Assembly: GCA_009869945.1 (NCBI GenBank)
Contig: WIXG01000296.1
Location: 33,865-97,864 of the forward strand
DNA length: 64,000 nt
Source of the DNA: Mesaphorura yosii
Lineage: Eukaryota; Arthropoda; Collembola; Poduromorpha; Tullbergiidae
Direction of reading: 5' to 3'
Of this stretch, positions 1 to 11,619 are shown one piece after another (positions within the stretch are counted from its first letter, which is position 1; each line of letters begins with the position of its first letter). The position numbers and the translations under genes were made by a program. The notes beneath the pieces are model-generated. The model did no database searches. It saw nothing but the letters and a program-made list of their open reading frames with translations, and was not told the origin of the DNA.

Positions 1-1073
1 AAAGTCTTGTGCACATCGACGGCAGTCTTAACTGTGGTGAACGTTTCACTCACGGCGTGTCCTTTCATCTTCATTTTATGCATGAAACTTGTGAATCCCA
101 AGAATTCGTCTTTTGTTAAATATTCAGCAGCCTTGTTCACGTAAATGTACCCGATCGACTGCAAAAGCTGTACTCCATAATTCTGCACCTTCAATTCTTC
201 CGTCTCATCTTCAATTTGTTTCCGGAACGCTGCCTCGCGAGCTGCTGAGTATCCATTAAGCTTTACAATTAAATTCTCCGCCAATTTCGCTACACGTACT
301 TCTCGCTCCTTCTTGCGCAGTTCCATTTCTTCTATTCGTTTCTCTAAAGATTGTTTCTTGTCCACTGAAGAATCTCCGTTTTCTGCACCATTTGAGACAC
401 TAGCACCTTCTTCGCCGTTCTCATCATCAGCCGCCTGTGCCATCGCTGATTTGAAATGTTTTGCGATTGCCAGCTCGCCAATTATATCGATGAAACGATC
501 GCCACCAAATTGGGCTTGGAAGAATGACTCTGGATCCATGAATCCACCTTCCGGAGCAGAACCTTTCGGACCAAACTCGTTGTACTTTTTACGTAAAACT
601 GGATCACTCAGCACTTGATAGGCTTCCGATATTTTCTTGAACTTCTCTTCGGCGTCTGGCGTTTTGTTCTTATCAGGATGAAATTGCATTGCTAAAGCAT
701 AATATTTCTTCTTAATTTCACCGGCTGAAGCATTTGGAGCAACACCAAGTAAATCATAATATTCTAACGATGCGGGATCTTCATCAGTTCCGAGCTTGTA
801 CTTGTTCTTTCGAGGTGGTGTCGCATTTGATCCGGCGGCCGTAGTGCTACTGGCAAACCCAGTCTTTGGCGGAGGAGGCCGAGTAGGCGACGGCGGCTTG
901 GAGTCGTAGTCAATTAGATTGCTACAATTGTAGCATAAAACCTTTGCATTATTAGTTGGCGAGGAGGCTTGAAACAGAAGAGCGTATTCAATAGGTATGG
1001 AACACTTGGTGCATATTATTGTTTTGAACTGAGGTTTCCGTGAAGGTATAACAGTTGTCGTTGCTCCATCCAT
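1..1073 (-). CDS. DnaJ/Hsp40 co-chaperone with DnaJ-X-like C-terminal region (3' end outside window)
   Basis: One uninterrupted exon of about 357 codons runs off the left edge, so the C-terminus is missing. The J domain begins near residue 105 ([12 protein letters not shown]) and has the HPD tripeptide at 132-134, the residues that stimulate Hsp70 ATPase. An acidic linker, a Lys/Glu-rich helix and a segment like the DnaJ-X region of Caj1/Djp1-type proteins ([13 protein letters not shown]) follow. Ahead of the J domain, two CxxC pairs (C21/C24 and C47/C50) could form a zinc ribbon, and a proline-rich linker follows them. No signal peptide is visible, so a cytosolic or nuclear role with Hsp70 is likely. 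The start is the first ATG with the long frame. The gene is divergent to PRCC. The family is certain, the exact orthologue is not. Confidence 0.88.
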   Translation of the reverse strand, partial: MDGATTTVIPSRKPQFKTIICTKCSIPIEYALLFQASSPTNNAKVLCYNCSNLIDYDSKPPSPTRPPPPKTGFASSTTAAGSNATPPRKNKYKLGTDEDPASLEYYDLLGVAPNASAGEIKKKYYALAMQFHPDKNKTPDAEEKFKKISEAYQVLSDPVLRKKYNEFGPKGSAPEGGFMDPESFFQAQFGGDRFIDIIGELAIAKHFKSAMAQAADDENGEEGASVSNGAENGDSSVDKKQSLEKRIEEMELRKKEREVRVAKLAENLIVKLNGYSAAREAAFRKQIEDETEELKVQNYGVQLLQSIGYIYVNKAAEYLTKDEFLGFTSFMHKMKMKGHAVSETFTTVKTAVDVHKT

Positions 1074-2179
1074 TTTGGAATGATGATACCACTTACTGCC
1101 TGGATCTCAGACGAAAGTAGTGTCAAAGTTGAAGCAGCTGTGAACACAGTTGTCAAAAGAAGAATGACACCTGAAACCAAGAACAAGAATAACCAGAATG
1201 TTAACATTAAAAAGGTTTCAAACATTAATTAATATTAAATAGTAAAGGATTTAGGTTAGGCGTACCTCACCTGTGTCGTCTTCAGCACTTCGATACGATT
1301 TTCTCAGAAGATTTTACTCTCAACTCACATCTAATACAGTACCAATGATGTTAAACAATAACAGGTGATGAACCACTAGAATATCTGCCAATATCAATGA
1401 ATACAATTTCATTTATACTCACAGTGTCAACGCGTTACGGAAGCCTAGTAACTGTCTCGGCTCTTACCAATCAAAATTGTCTCACAATCACTTGATCGCG
1501 AAGAATGCTAAACAATGAATGACAAATCTCTACTGGACTTACTTGACTTATTAGCGAATGAATGACGTCGCGAGGAACAAGGTCGACCGGATGACTATGA
1601 CTAATCTTTCGAGCGCAGCAGACACAGTATCAGTGGTGTCGTATGTATGAGTAATGACTTGAGTTGTTTAACTATAATTTCCGCTTAATGACACGTTTCG
1701 TCGCAGAGGCTCAGGTATTATATGCGCAGTGCAGTTAAATAAAATGTAATTACGATTCGACACGCAACAGAACATTCAATAGAGCGCCAACGACTCTGTG
1801 TCTCAGGTCTCACAGCAGCTCAGCGTGTGCATGTCAATCGCAGCAGAACCACCCAACGACTCGAATTTGCACAGATTATCAAATGAGAGATCTTGCCAAT
1901 TCGTATTCTGTCTGCAGTGCAGCTGTTCCCAAAAATTCATATTTAATACATGGAAAGAGAGTCTAGTAAACTCTGGAATTCGCTAGAACACATGCATGAG
2001 ACGAATCAATAAAATTGTATGCTTGTCACTGCAAGGTTGACAACAAACCCGCTTTTGCGAATTTTCAAAGAGAAAAGTGGTGCGTATGTCGAAAGAAATC
2101 GACTTTCTGTGTTTATCAACAATTTGCAGATTAATTTCATCAATTACCTTCAAAATTCTTTGCGGATACTGAAGACAGA
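1074..2179. promoter_or_regulatory. Divergent intergenic region between the DnaJ gene and PRCC
   Basis: About 1.1 kb separates two start codons that face away from each other, so it must hold both 5' UTRs and promoters. I see no convincing ORF or RNA gene. Short ORFs near 1798-1986 and 1983-2195 look like chance. A shared promoter is inference. Confidence 0.5.
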
Positions 2180-3798
2180 ATGGCCCTTGTTTCATATGGC
2201 AGTGGAAGTGATGACAGTGGCAGTGAGGATGAAGATGAGCAACATAAAATGCAGGTGGATGTTAACGACGGTGGTAAGGTCGCGGCCTCCAAAACTGCTC
2301 AACACTCCTCCGCTTCAACTTCAGTGACAAATGAACTTGACGTTAACATTGCCTCATCGACGGCGCCGGGCTTGAAACTTGACGCAGTTTTACCAAAACC
2401 AAAATACTCGACTAAACTACTGGAAATTGATCCCGTTCCTCCAAAGAAAGTATATGGCGATGAAGAATCCATGCCAAAGCCACCGGGACCATCTTCTTTG
2501 GGATCATCCTTCAGTAAATTACAGAAAGTCGGAGCAAAAGTTCGCATCTCCATTCCATCACTGAAGGACGTAAGCCAGTTTGCACATGGTCGGATTTTGG
2601 CAATACTTTAATTCTAGGCATAAATATGATTTCTTTATAGTTCGAGAATGACGAAAAGGATGAGAAGGATAGGAAGAAAATATACCAGCCACCAAAGGTA
2701 ATATCACGGGCTCCAATTTGTACTACTTCATCCTAACAGTGTCGGGTTGCAAACAGCACCTACAACCTAACACGTCACCTTAAATCTCTTTTTGCAGAAA
2801 GGATCCGGGCTGTTTGCAATTCTTCCAGAGCCGAAGCTTGGCAGTTACATGCCGAAAGCACAAACAAATGCCGAATTCGCTCCGGCAAAAAATAACTTCG
2901 CTAATTCAACAAGCACGGCGTCTTCGTCAAGTGCAAAGTCGTCTGCACCTCTTATTCCACAGCAAACACTGAAAAGGCCGTTATCTCCAACTGCAGCAAG
3001 TAAAAAGCTTGCTCAAGTCCGAGCCAAGTACATGAAGCAGGAGATAGACTGTATTAAGGTCGTGAGAAAGAAGGGCAAAGATAAGGTTGAGGAATCAGAA
3101 GCAGTCAAACCGCGTCAAAGAGTAGATTCCGACGAAGACGAAGAAAGCAATTCAGATTTCTTTTCTTTGGATTCGTCGGCACAAGACAATGACGACGTGG
3201 TTCCAATGGAGACTGATCGCGTGCCCAGTCCGGTCTTTTTCTCAGCCGATCGGTACGACCAACCTGCTGAGGCTCTGGAAGAAGAAAGGTTGCCCTCTGC
3301 GTCTTTTACTGACCAGTCTCCGCAGTTAGAGGATGATGTCGTAAGTGCACAACTTTTTACGAGGTGGTCAGGATTCAGGAGTCTTAACTTTTCATTCCAT
3401 TTAATTCTCTGTCCCAGATGAAATACATTCAACCTTCCAAGAAAGCTAGGAGAGGTGGAACAACTGCTCCAGTGAATATAATCGACATCAATGCGGATGA
3501 CTTGCGACCACAGTCGACGGAGTGGCTCAAGGCAATTTCGGACACGGTAAGCTATTAGTAGCTAAAGGAAATTAATATCATTGTCAATTACGTGCGTGGC
3601 ATCTTCACGTTCGATCTTGTTCGTGTGCAGTCAATGATCCCACCGCGAAAAGTGAATCTTCCTGGAGGCCTGAGCAAACGAAAGCACCAAATCACATATT
3701 TAGCTGCGGAAGCTAAGGCAAGAGAGGAGGAATTGCAGAATCAATGGGCTGCAAATCGCCATGCAAGAAGACAAACGCAGAATAAATATGGATTTTAA
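2180..3798 (+). CDS. PRCC: PRCC homologue (proline-rich protein PRCC, mitotic checkpoint/splicing-associated)
   Basis: Five exons join in phase: 2180-2569, 2641-2697, 2798-3340, 3418-3546 and 3631-3798, giving 428 residues. The start (MALVSYGSGSDDSGSEDED) and the C-terminus (KRKHQITYLAAEAKA and then RRQTQNKYGF) are the two conserved ends of PRCC. The middle is low-complexity, rich in Ser, Pro, Lys and Glu, and carries an acidic stretch (DSDEDEESNSDFFSLD). Human PRCC is a nuclear protein found with pre-mRNA splicing factors and binds MAD2L2. That function is transferred from the family. All introns are 71-100 bases with GT-AG ends. The gene converges on the exchanger gene, with about 240 bases between stop codons. 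Confidence 0.95.
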
Positions 3799-4035
3799 TC
3801 ATTTTAATGTGGAAGCCTTTCATGTGATCATTGATCAAGAATGGAAATGGGTGCATGTTTTAGCGCTCAGCTCATCGTTGAAGGAAGAATCACGTCTTAT
3901 TCGAAGTTATTGAATGTCAGAGTTGTATTTATTTGTCCTTTGAAATAAGATGGAATGAATGCGTTAATGAGGATCACGTTTCGCGAGTTTACTCCAAAAC
4001 ATATCTTAATTATTTCTAAGCTAGTATTCATGTAA

Positions 4036-7000
4036 TTATAATTTCGTACACTTTTGGTTATCTTTTCCTCCATCATCAGCTCCTTCTGTTGCTTCATATC
4101 CATCTCCACCAGTGTACTCTTCCACAATGAAGATGGGAACAGACATCATCCCAAGACCGGTCACTGGCGGTGGCGGGGCCGATCGCGCCGATTCATCTTC
4201 AGTTCCACGGCGAGCAATATTGCACTCCTCACGTCTGAAGAGGTCGGAATGCGTGATCGAAGTCCGAGATGGTGGTTGGTCAATTCCGTCTGCGTTTGAC
4301 ATAAGAGTTGTACCAAAGCCTTTTGAAGTCTTAATTCTTAACGTGCGCGGTAAACCTCTTATTAATTGCTCACCCAAATATGTGACTGTAGGCGACGCAC
4401 AGCACACATAATCTTTATTTCCGGCCCAACCCGGAAATTCCTTTTGTGGTCGTGCATTACCTTCGGCGTCTCTTTTCCATGGCGGTGGAGGCGTACTCTC
4501 CGAAGCTGATCTCCGTTTTGCATCTTTGCTTGACTTTTCTTCGTTTTCATCCTCGTAGTTAAATGCTGGATTCGCGTAAGACTGCAGTGGATGCTCGTGA
4601 ACTGTGTGTTCGCTCAGCATCCTTTTGAAGTGAACAGGCACCTTGTAGTTTACCATTGCCCGTGCACTGTACGCAGCCAGGTCGATATCACTCTCGTTGA
4701 CGGAGTGGCGACTGTAACTCAGGCGGCGACCCTTCGTCGTTGAGGAGAGAGAATTAATATGTTATTCCCATGCTCAGAATTAAATACCTCAGATAACTCA
4801 GGTTGTTTCGTTACCGCAATATTTGACTGAGACAGTATATTATCAACATTTGCGGGAGTTAAAGGTTTCGCTTGTTGTTTTGGAACCTCTCCGTTGAAGT
4901 CATTAGCCTCCTTCAATAAGCCGATTGTTCTGACCGAAGATCTGAAAGAATAATCATCGATACATCGTTATCAATGACGTGGATTCTTTTAAAAACCAAG
5001 ATGACTTACTTTCTGCGTTTGACGATACTTGAGATATCTGCGTCCGACATTGTGTCCATCAAAACATTTCTGATTAACGCTGCCAGTGCCCCAGGTGTGA
5101 TGTTACTAATGCCAGCGTCTGCAGGTGGGCCAACAGCGTGGCCATTCACCTTGAACGTTGGCGACCGAGGCTTAGGATATAATTTCATGTTCGGATTCAT
5201 CATCGAGTCTTCCAATATCAGGCGAGCGTACGTCTCCAAGATTTTCGGTTCATCTCCTTTGACTTCACGTATCAAGTACGGCCGAATATATCGCTGGTCA
5301 AAGTATTTAAATCTACAATAGGATATCATTCAGTGCTGAATCAACATTCCAAGTTGCTCGGAAATGTTCCGCGATACCTTTGTCTTATATTATTGTGCCC
5401 CACTTGACCGAGTAGCGTTTCCACTCCAGCCATGACGTGATCCATCAATTTCTCGTGAATTCTTTCAGCAATCGTCTCTTTTCTGCTGTCTGCTCGTGCC
5501 ACTTTGAGCCACTCAACAAGCGGCTTGATTGTGATCCCCTGCACGAACACAGTGAAAAAGACGATCGTGATGGTTGTGGTCACAAACATCCGACGCACGT
5601 TTTCATCGCCTTGAACTGTCTCAGGGTTTATCAAAAGGACGAGGGCGAAAGCCTGCAGAAAGCAAGATGGTTATTTGTATTTCTAGGATTTGTTTCCAAA
5701 AACTTACGACCGCTCCACGAAGACCACCGTAACTCATCACAAATTGATCGACAAATCCCAGTTTATGGATTCGGTAGCGATTTGCAAAGTACGTAAAAAT
5801 GATTACTCCAATCACGCGATACACCGAACAGAAGACAATCGTCGCGATCACGAACCACCAACTCCAGTAGTGTGTGTCGTGAATCGTTGCCACTCCCAGA
5901 AACACAAAAATGATTGTCTCGGCCGAACTGCTCATCATTTTCATTGTGTACTTCACCGTTGTATGAGACTTCTGAGAAATGTTGGCTTCCACGTAATTCT
6001 TCATTGTAATTCCACAGAAGGTGATTGCCAGAATGCCCGACATGTGAAACACTTCAGCGCAGAGGTACGAAAGGTACGCCATGACGAATACAAAAAGAGG
6101 CTCAATGATGCGAACATGGTTCGTGAATCGCGTCGTTAAACCAATCGCAAAGCCCCAAATTATGCCAATTAACGTCCCGCCCACAGCGACGACTGGAAAC
6201 GACGCGACTCCCTTCAGGACTTCTTCCGCCGTGACTCTGTCTGCGCCCATTGCCGAAAATCCCTCAAAAATGTGGTAAAGGACCTGCAATTTGCAATAAC
6301 AATACGGCCAGCTATAATAGGTATCAAAACAAGGCTAATGAGTGTAAGAAAGCATACCACAGTCACTGCGTCATTCAGCAAAGATTCGCCAAAGACGACA
6401 ATGTACAGTACTTCATTAACGTGAATCTCTTCAAAAACGGCCAACACTGCAACCGGATCCACTGCTGATATCAAGGAGCTAAAGAGTAGCGTCTGTAGGA
6501 GAGGCAGCTCTACGCCGAAGACACCAGCAGTTCCCAATCCCCACAAAGATAAACCTGAGTAAAAAATAATCATTGTCAGAGAATGGGGTCGTAGGCCGTT
6601 ATTTTGAGCTCTCGTCGGAATCAGGCATCATACCTATCGTGAATGTGTTCCATACTGTCGCAATAACTGCAAAGAGCAAAATGGTGCCTAAATTGTTGAA
6701 AAACATCTTGTTTGGCATGAAGTATCCGGCATCCAGGATAATTGGCGGTAGCATAAACAGGAAAAACGTCGTGGGCGTCAGTGGTGGTGTCAGACTGTTC
6801 GTCGAGTACAGAATCAGGCCAATTATGACTCCGAGAACAATCAAAAGGCATGACTCGGGGAAGATGTGTTTCAATTTTGGTGTGACGTGAAATCCTGTGA
6901 CATGCAATGAGAATAAAAACCGGAGTCTTTAATTCCCAGTTTTATGGTAGGTAATTATATGGCTCGTGTGCACGAAGAGCCTGGCAAGCAATGAAATGAC

Positions 7001-8421
7001 AACAGCAGACGACGACAGTTTTCAAGTTCAGGGAAAACTTCTCCATAATTACAAATGCGACAATCAAATGTATTACGATTACGACTGCACTAAAAGTTTG
7101 GCGTTGGCCAATTTGATTGGCCAAACAGCAATAAAAGTGCTGACCATGAGTTTTGTTTTAAATCCTCATTCCTTCTAATTGTCTTTCCACATTTTGCTTT
7201 CTGAAAATTATGCACGAGTGAGACTCACTAACAGTCTCCACCTTAACAGTTATCGTCAATTGAGATGACGCCAATTCTTCAGTCGAAGTCACACGCATGC
7301 GTCAAAGAAATCCACTTCGACGAAATACGAACTGGGCTCCTGGCCCGACGTGCCATTTCAAAAATTCCTTCATGATGAGATTAATTTCACTAAAATGACG
7401 CGCAATAAAGTCTCAATTTCAGTCTCGGAGGAAATTTCATCTTTATCTAAACATGCGTCTGTTAAGGAATTCTTACCCGATTGATCATAGGACTCCAAAG
7501 TCTAAATTAATTAGCAAATTAGCACAATGCGAACGTAATTAGTTGCCTGACAAGATCATGTGGAGTCCCGCGAATCCAGTCACTAGTCACGTAATTTGAG
7601 ACCGAAGAGGTTATCTGTACATGACAGCTCATGGTTCCGCTTCATTACCGTGTCGAATTTATCTCGCAAAATTATGCACGTTCGAGGGTGAATATCGGGA
7701 CCCAATTTATGAGACGGCAGATGATTTGGAATCTTGAGCCTGGCGTTATGATGATTAAATTGCAAATTAACAATTAACTGCGCCGTGTGGTTGGAGCATT
7801 TGTCTTCAATGCCAATTACAATATTCATTTCAGGACCAAAAATAGCATGGGGAAACAAATTCCCTTGTCTCGTTCGCCAGTATCATTTCATGTAAGAGTA
7901 ATGATCAGCAGAGCCTTACCGACTTTCGCGAAACACGCACACAGGATCCAAGCTGATATGATGAATGGAGTGGACACGTGAGCGAAGTCCACCACTGACA
8001 CATGAATGCCATCATGTGCATGTCCTCCACCTCCGCCGTCATGCCCGTGTTCGCCGGCACCTGTATGAGTTCCATGAGCGTCAGCGTGCCCCGTGTCGCT
8101 TCCTGAATCCGTCTGCCCCTGCGCATGAGCGGCAGTCCTCATCGTGGTCGTGGTGTCTTCCAAGTCTTCATACAGGTAGTCCTCCTCTGGAGCGGCCGTA
8201 GTGGGATGACCGCCGGCCCGACCATCAACACCAGCCATCGTCGTCGGATAGTGAGAAGTCGGCAAATTTGTCGCTGCATTTGAGGTCCGGATGGCAATTG
8301 CCACCATGTAAAAGCCCAGGACAAAGTACAGGTACCTCTTGGGGTTCACATTGCTCTCTTTGTTTACACCGCCATCCTGATTTGAGCCCGTCGTGTGCAC
8401 CTTGCACAGGTTCGTGTTCAT
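4036..8421 (-). CDS. Plasma-membrane-type Na+/H+ exchanger (SLC9/NHE family)
   Basis: Eight exons join in phase, in transcript order 8421-7920, 6894-6634, 6554-6358, 6283-5708, 5652-5378, 5312-5010, 4941-4788 and 4731-4036, giving 987 residues. Family landmarks run in order: [15 protein letters not shown], then [67 protein letters not shown] and [10 protein letters not shown]. The SAVDP and [11 protein letters not shown] segments line the ion path. Residues 30-49 are a signal-like first membrane segment. The next loop is extracellular and unusually His-rich (nine His between 99 and 140). The cytoplasmic tail is about 380 residues, polar and Pro-rich. It exchanges Na+ for H+ to control pH and volume. 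The first intron (about 1 kb) is much longer than the others. It belongs to the NHE1-3/insect Nhe2 side, with the exact orthologue unsure. Confidence 0.95.
6895..7919 (-). other. Long first intron of the Na+/H+ exchanger gene
   Basis: The 1,025-base intron is an order of magnitude longer than most introns here. GT (7919-7918) and AG (6896-6895) ends are visible on the minus strand. I see no embedded gene; the short ORFs inside (for example 7583-7858) have no recognisable features. First introns of this size often hold enhancers, but I see no specific site. Confidence 0.7.
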
Positions 8422-9363
8422 TCTGGTTCAGCAACCAGTTAAGACTGACCGATCACCAATGTTTTCGTTCTTCTATCTCAAAACAATCTGTCACTGTCAA
8501 AGTCGTATTCGTGTTCGTTCTGGCGCTGAATGAGTAACTGAGCCAATTTCAGTGCCAGCCATGCTATTTATGAGGCAACAAAACAGGTGAAGATTCATTA
8601 AACTGAGGTTTAATGCGAGAAGAAGCTTCGCAATTCGCAAACAGACATTGCAATTTCATGGAGATGGAAATGCGTTCTCCCGATGGGAGTAGGAGTAGCA
8701 GCAACGAGCAAGGAGCAACAACCAGTCAGAAGCCGCAACCGCCAGTCAGACTCCAAAAACAATACAAGACGTAATCAGGCGTAGCCTTTGCCTTGACTGA
8801 ACGTGTAACAACATTAAATGATGCTGCGCATCGTAAAAATGATATGAATTCATAAAACAAGATGCTGCTGTTATTTAGGCTGTAAAATTTAGAAACGTGG
8901 CTTCGATTTGGCTGTGTTTTGTCATAAAATTCGCTCATTAATGGCACAATTGATTAAAGCAGAGCTCAATGCACATGTCACGTTTCAATTACATCAATTT
9001 ACTTTTCTGTGATGGCTTCTCAGAATTCTACTGATAATCGAAAGTAAGAGTTCAATGATGTGTGCATGATGATAGCGATGTCCTTAATTAATGTACCGTC
9101 TCGGTCAATTAGCTACGCCTACAAACTCTAAGCTTGCTATTCATCAGGAGATTGTAAAATGTAAACCAACATTCAGTTCAGCAATTCAATTCCAAGCTGA
9201 GTAATTTTAGAATCTGATTTGAGTAATCTTGTAATTACAGAAGGCATCAAGCGTTTTCAAGTCATCATCAAAAGTGATTTTAATGTATGAATCTGAATTT
9301 CAGCATAGTTTTAATAAAAAAATTATAATTTTTAGAATAAAAAAACGATCACATCCGGTTCGG
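8422..9363. other. Intergenic region between the exchanger start and the NSUN5 stop
   Basis: It contains the exchanger 5' flank and the NSUN5 3' flank. The latter is AT-rich, with an AATAAA-like element on the minus strand near 9316-9345. I see no coding, RNA or repeat feature. Confidence 0.5.
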
Positions 9364-11244
9364 TTATCTTTTGGTCTTAACTCGCTCTAGGACGGCCACA
9401 AAAAATCCATCTGTTCCATCTTCTTCCAAACTTGATGTAATGCATTTACTGGCCCAGTCGTAATTTGGATTCTGCAGACATACGTATTTCATTTGCTGAC
9501 GTCATCGTCCACTTGACATTTTAAAATTTTCGTACCTCTAAACGATGTGGCCACTCAGGCAACGCTAATTTCACTCGAAATATCCTTCTATTAGGGTCAT
9601 CTTGATTCGAATTGTTGTTATACTGCAATGCAGCTGCAACAACGTCCTCATTTTCCTGTGAATACAAGGAGCAAGTTGAGTAGACGATGCGGACGACGTT
9701 TGGAAACTTCATGGCATGGCATAGAAGTCTGGTTTGAAAGAATGACAACGTCTGGAGACGATCTTCTTGTTGAGTGGAACTCTCAACTTCTTGAAACAGT
9801 TGCAAATCAGTCTCCACTCGCCCGGTCATTCCTAGATGAAAAAGCATTAACTCTGTTAAGGCGAAACTAGCAGCTTAATAATATCACACAGTAATTACCA
9901 GAACCGGAACATGATGGATCCACGAGAATGTACTGCATAAGTGGTTCGAAAGAAATATTTAGCTCAAAGTAAAATCTCTAAAGAAAATTAGGATTATCAG
10001 AAGTTCTCTCACCTCTACTTCCTTGTATTCTGTATCGTCTGGATTAACGTTCGTGAAGTCATTACGAATAGCGTGAACACAATGCTTATCGGCATTATTT
10101 ATTCCATACAATTCCATCATCTGCTTCAGAGTCTCGAAGCGCTTAGTGGCCTTTTCGACCGCGAATATTTTTCCTTCTTTGTCGATCCTGGACAATCAAC
10201 CATTTTCGAAAATCAATCAGGTAGGAAGGGCAAGGGTAAGGCATTAGATTATAGCTTGCAGGGTCATTACATTGCGGCCAGTAAGGAAGATTTCATTCCT
10301 GGAGCTGCACAAGCATCGAGAATTGTTCTTCCTTTCCTTGGCTTCAGAGCTAAAGGAGGCAGGCAGCTCGCCTTGTCTTGCAAAATAATCGAACCGTCAA
10401 GATACAGGGGATGCGATTGAAATTGTGTCCCGATTGGGAACACGAGCAAGTTCGGTACAAACGAGTCTAAATAAAATCCTTCCGGATTTGTGTTTTGTGT
10501 TTCCGGTTCTTTGACTTGCGTCCATCCTTCTGAGATGAACTGCTCAATAACTGTCTCCAAATTGGTTCTAATCGTATTTACACGTACGTATCGAGGTTTG
10601 ACATTAAGATGGGCACGGGATCCCACATTCTTCGTACTAATTTGATCGTTTGAGGTCATTTTCTTTCTATTTTTTCTCTCGAACTTCTCCCAAACCTTAT
10701 GAAATTTCTTCTCGTACTTCAGGACCGTGAGTACTGGCTTTGCCTCACCACCCAAACGTTTCTTGCCCCATAACAATTCAGTAATCAGAATGCGTGCCAG
10801 GTACTTGTTCAAATTGGGTTCTTCTTCAAGAATTTTTGATTTCTCGATGACATAGTCCAACTGATTGGAGTGTCTTATAGATTCTGTGACTAGCGCTGTG
10901 ATTCCTTTGATGTTCTAGAATAAAGCATGCAAAATCATCGAACACTGAAGAACTCTGGCATATTATAATTTATTAGATTGCGTTGGTTAACTCACGGGAT
11001 GCTTCCTAGTGTACAGTGCAGTTTTTAATCCGTGGCCATGTTCCACTATATTCGCCAGTCCCTTGCTCGCTTCCTTATACAGCCTCGGTACTTTGACTGA
11101 ATGTTCCTTCTTCGGTGGTCTGGAGTCGCTGCTTCCGGTTCCGGCACCTTCGAAGTTTTCAGTTTGTACACTGTGCGGCTTCCCAAAAATGCCACGCTTC
11201 ACGCCCTCATCGTAATCGTGTTCCTCCTTGGGATTGACTTCCAT
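9364..11244 (-). CDS. NSUN5: NSUN5, 28S rRNA cytosine-C5 methyltransferase
   Basis: Six exons join in phase: 11244-10996, 10914-10271, 10187-10013, 9932-9899, 9831-9536 and 9471-9364, giving 501 residues. The N-terminal RNA-binding region contains PRYVRVNTIRTN. The SAM-binding motif is ILDACAAPGMKSSLLAAM. A 34-base exon encodes VDPSCSGSG, which carries the first catalytic cysteine region of NOL1/NOP2/Sun enzymes. The second motif is IVYSTCSLYSQENEDVV. The C-terminus DGTDGFFVAVLERVK matches NSUN5 rather than NSUN2-4. It methylates one cytosine of large-subunit rRNA in the nucleolus, as known for the family. I chose the ATG at 11244; a longer upstream frame lacks an ATG. It is head to head with GTF3C1. 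Confidence 0.94.
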
Positions 11245-11619
11245 ACTTTCGTTTCGCAGGCTGCGCTGAATTAATTGGCCCACCTCAGTTTTATTTTAAT
11301 CACGCTGAAAGGCCAAGCACGCGCAGTTTTTACATTCACTCAGCTGAGCTGTTTACATTTCAAAATTGAATTGAGCAGCATCTTTTCCTTTCCTTTTTGT
11401 AGCACTTTTGCGGGAGTCGCTCTTTGACTTACTTGTGAGAGATTGCTAAATTGAATCACTGGAGAATGATTAAATTAATAATACTTCAGGTAAACTTATT
11501 ATTTAATCCATAATCATGTAGGTGGTTTGTGAAAATTAATTTATTAAATCATTTTTTCCAGGAAAGAGTCTTCGAAATGTGGATCAAGTAAATTCCAACG
11601 TCTGCGCGTCTGAAACAAA
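11245..11619. promoter_or_regulatory. Compact divergent promoter region, NSUN5/GTF3C1
   Basis: Only 375 bases separate the two start codons, so both genes must be driven from here or from within each other. No TATA box stands out. Pairing of an rRNA methyltransferase with a Pol III factor makes co-regulation plausible, which is inference. Confidence 0.5.

Noticed and set aside
1016-1225. Hydrophobic 69-codon minus ORF resembling a membrane peptide
   Set aside because: It overlaps the DnaJ start in another frame and covers its 5' UTR; no supporting splice or conservation signal.
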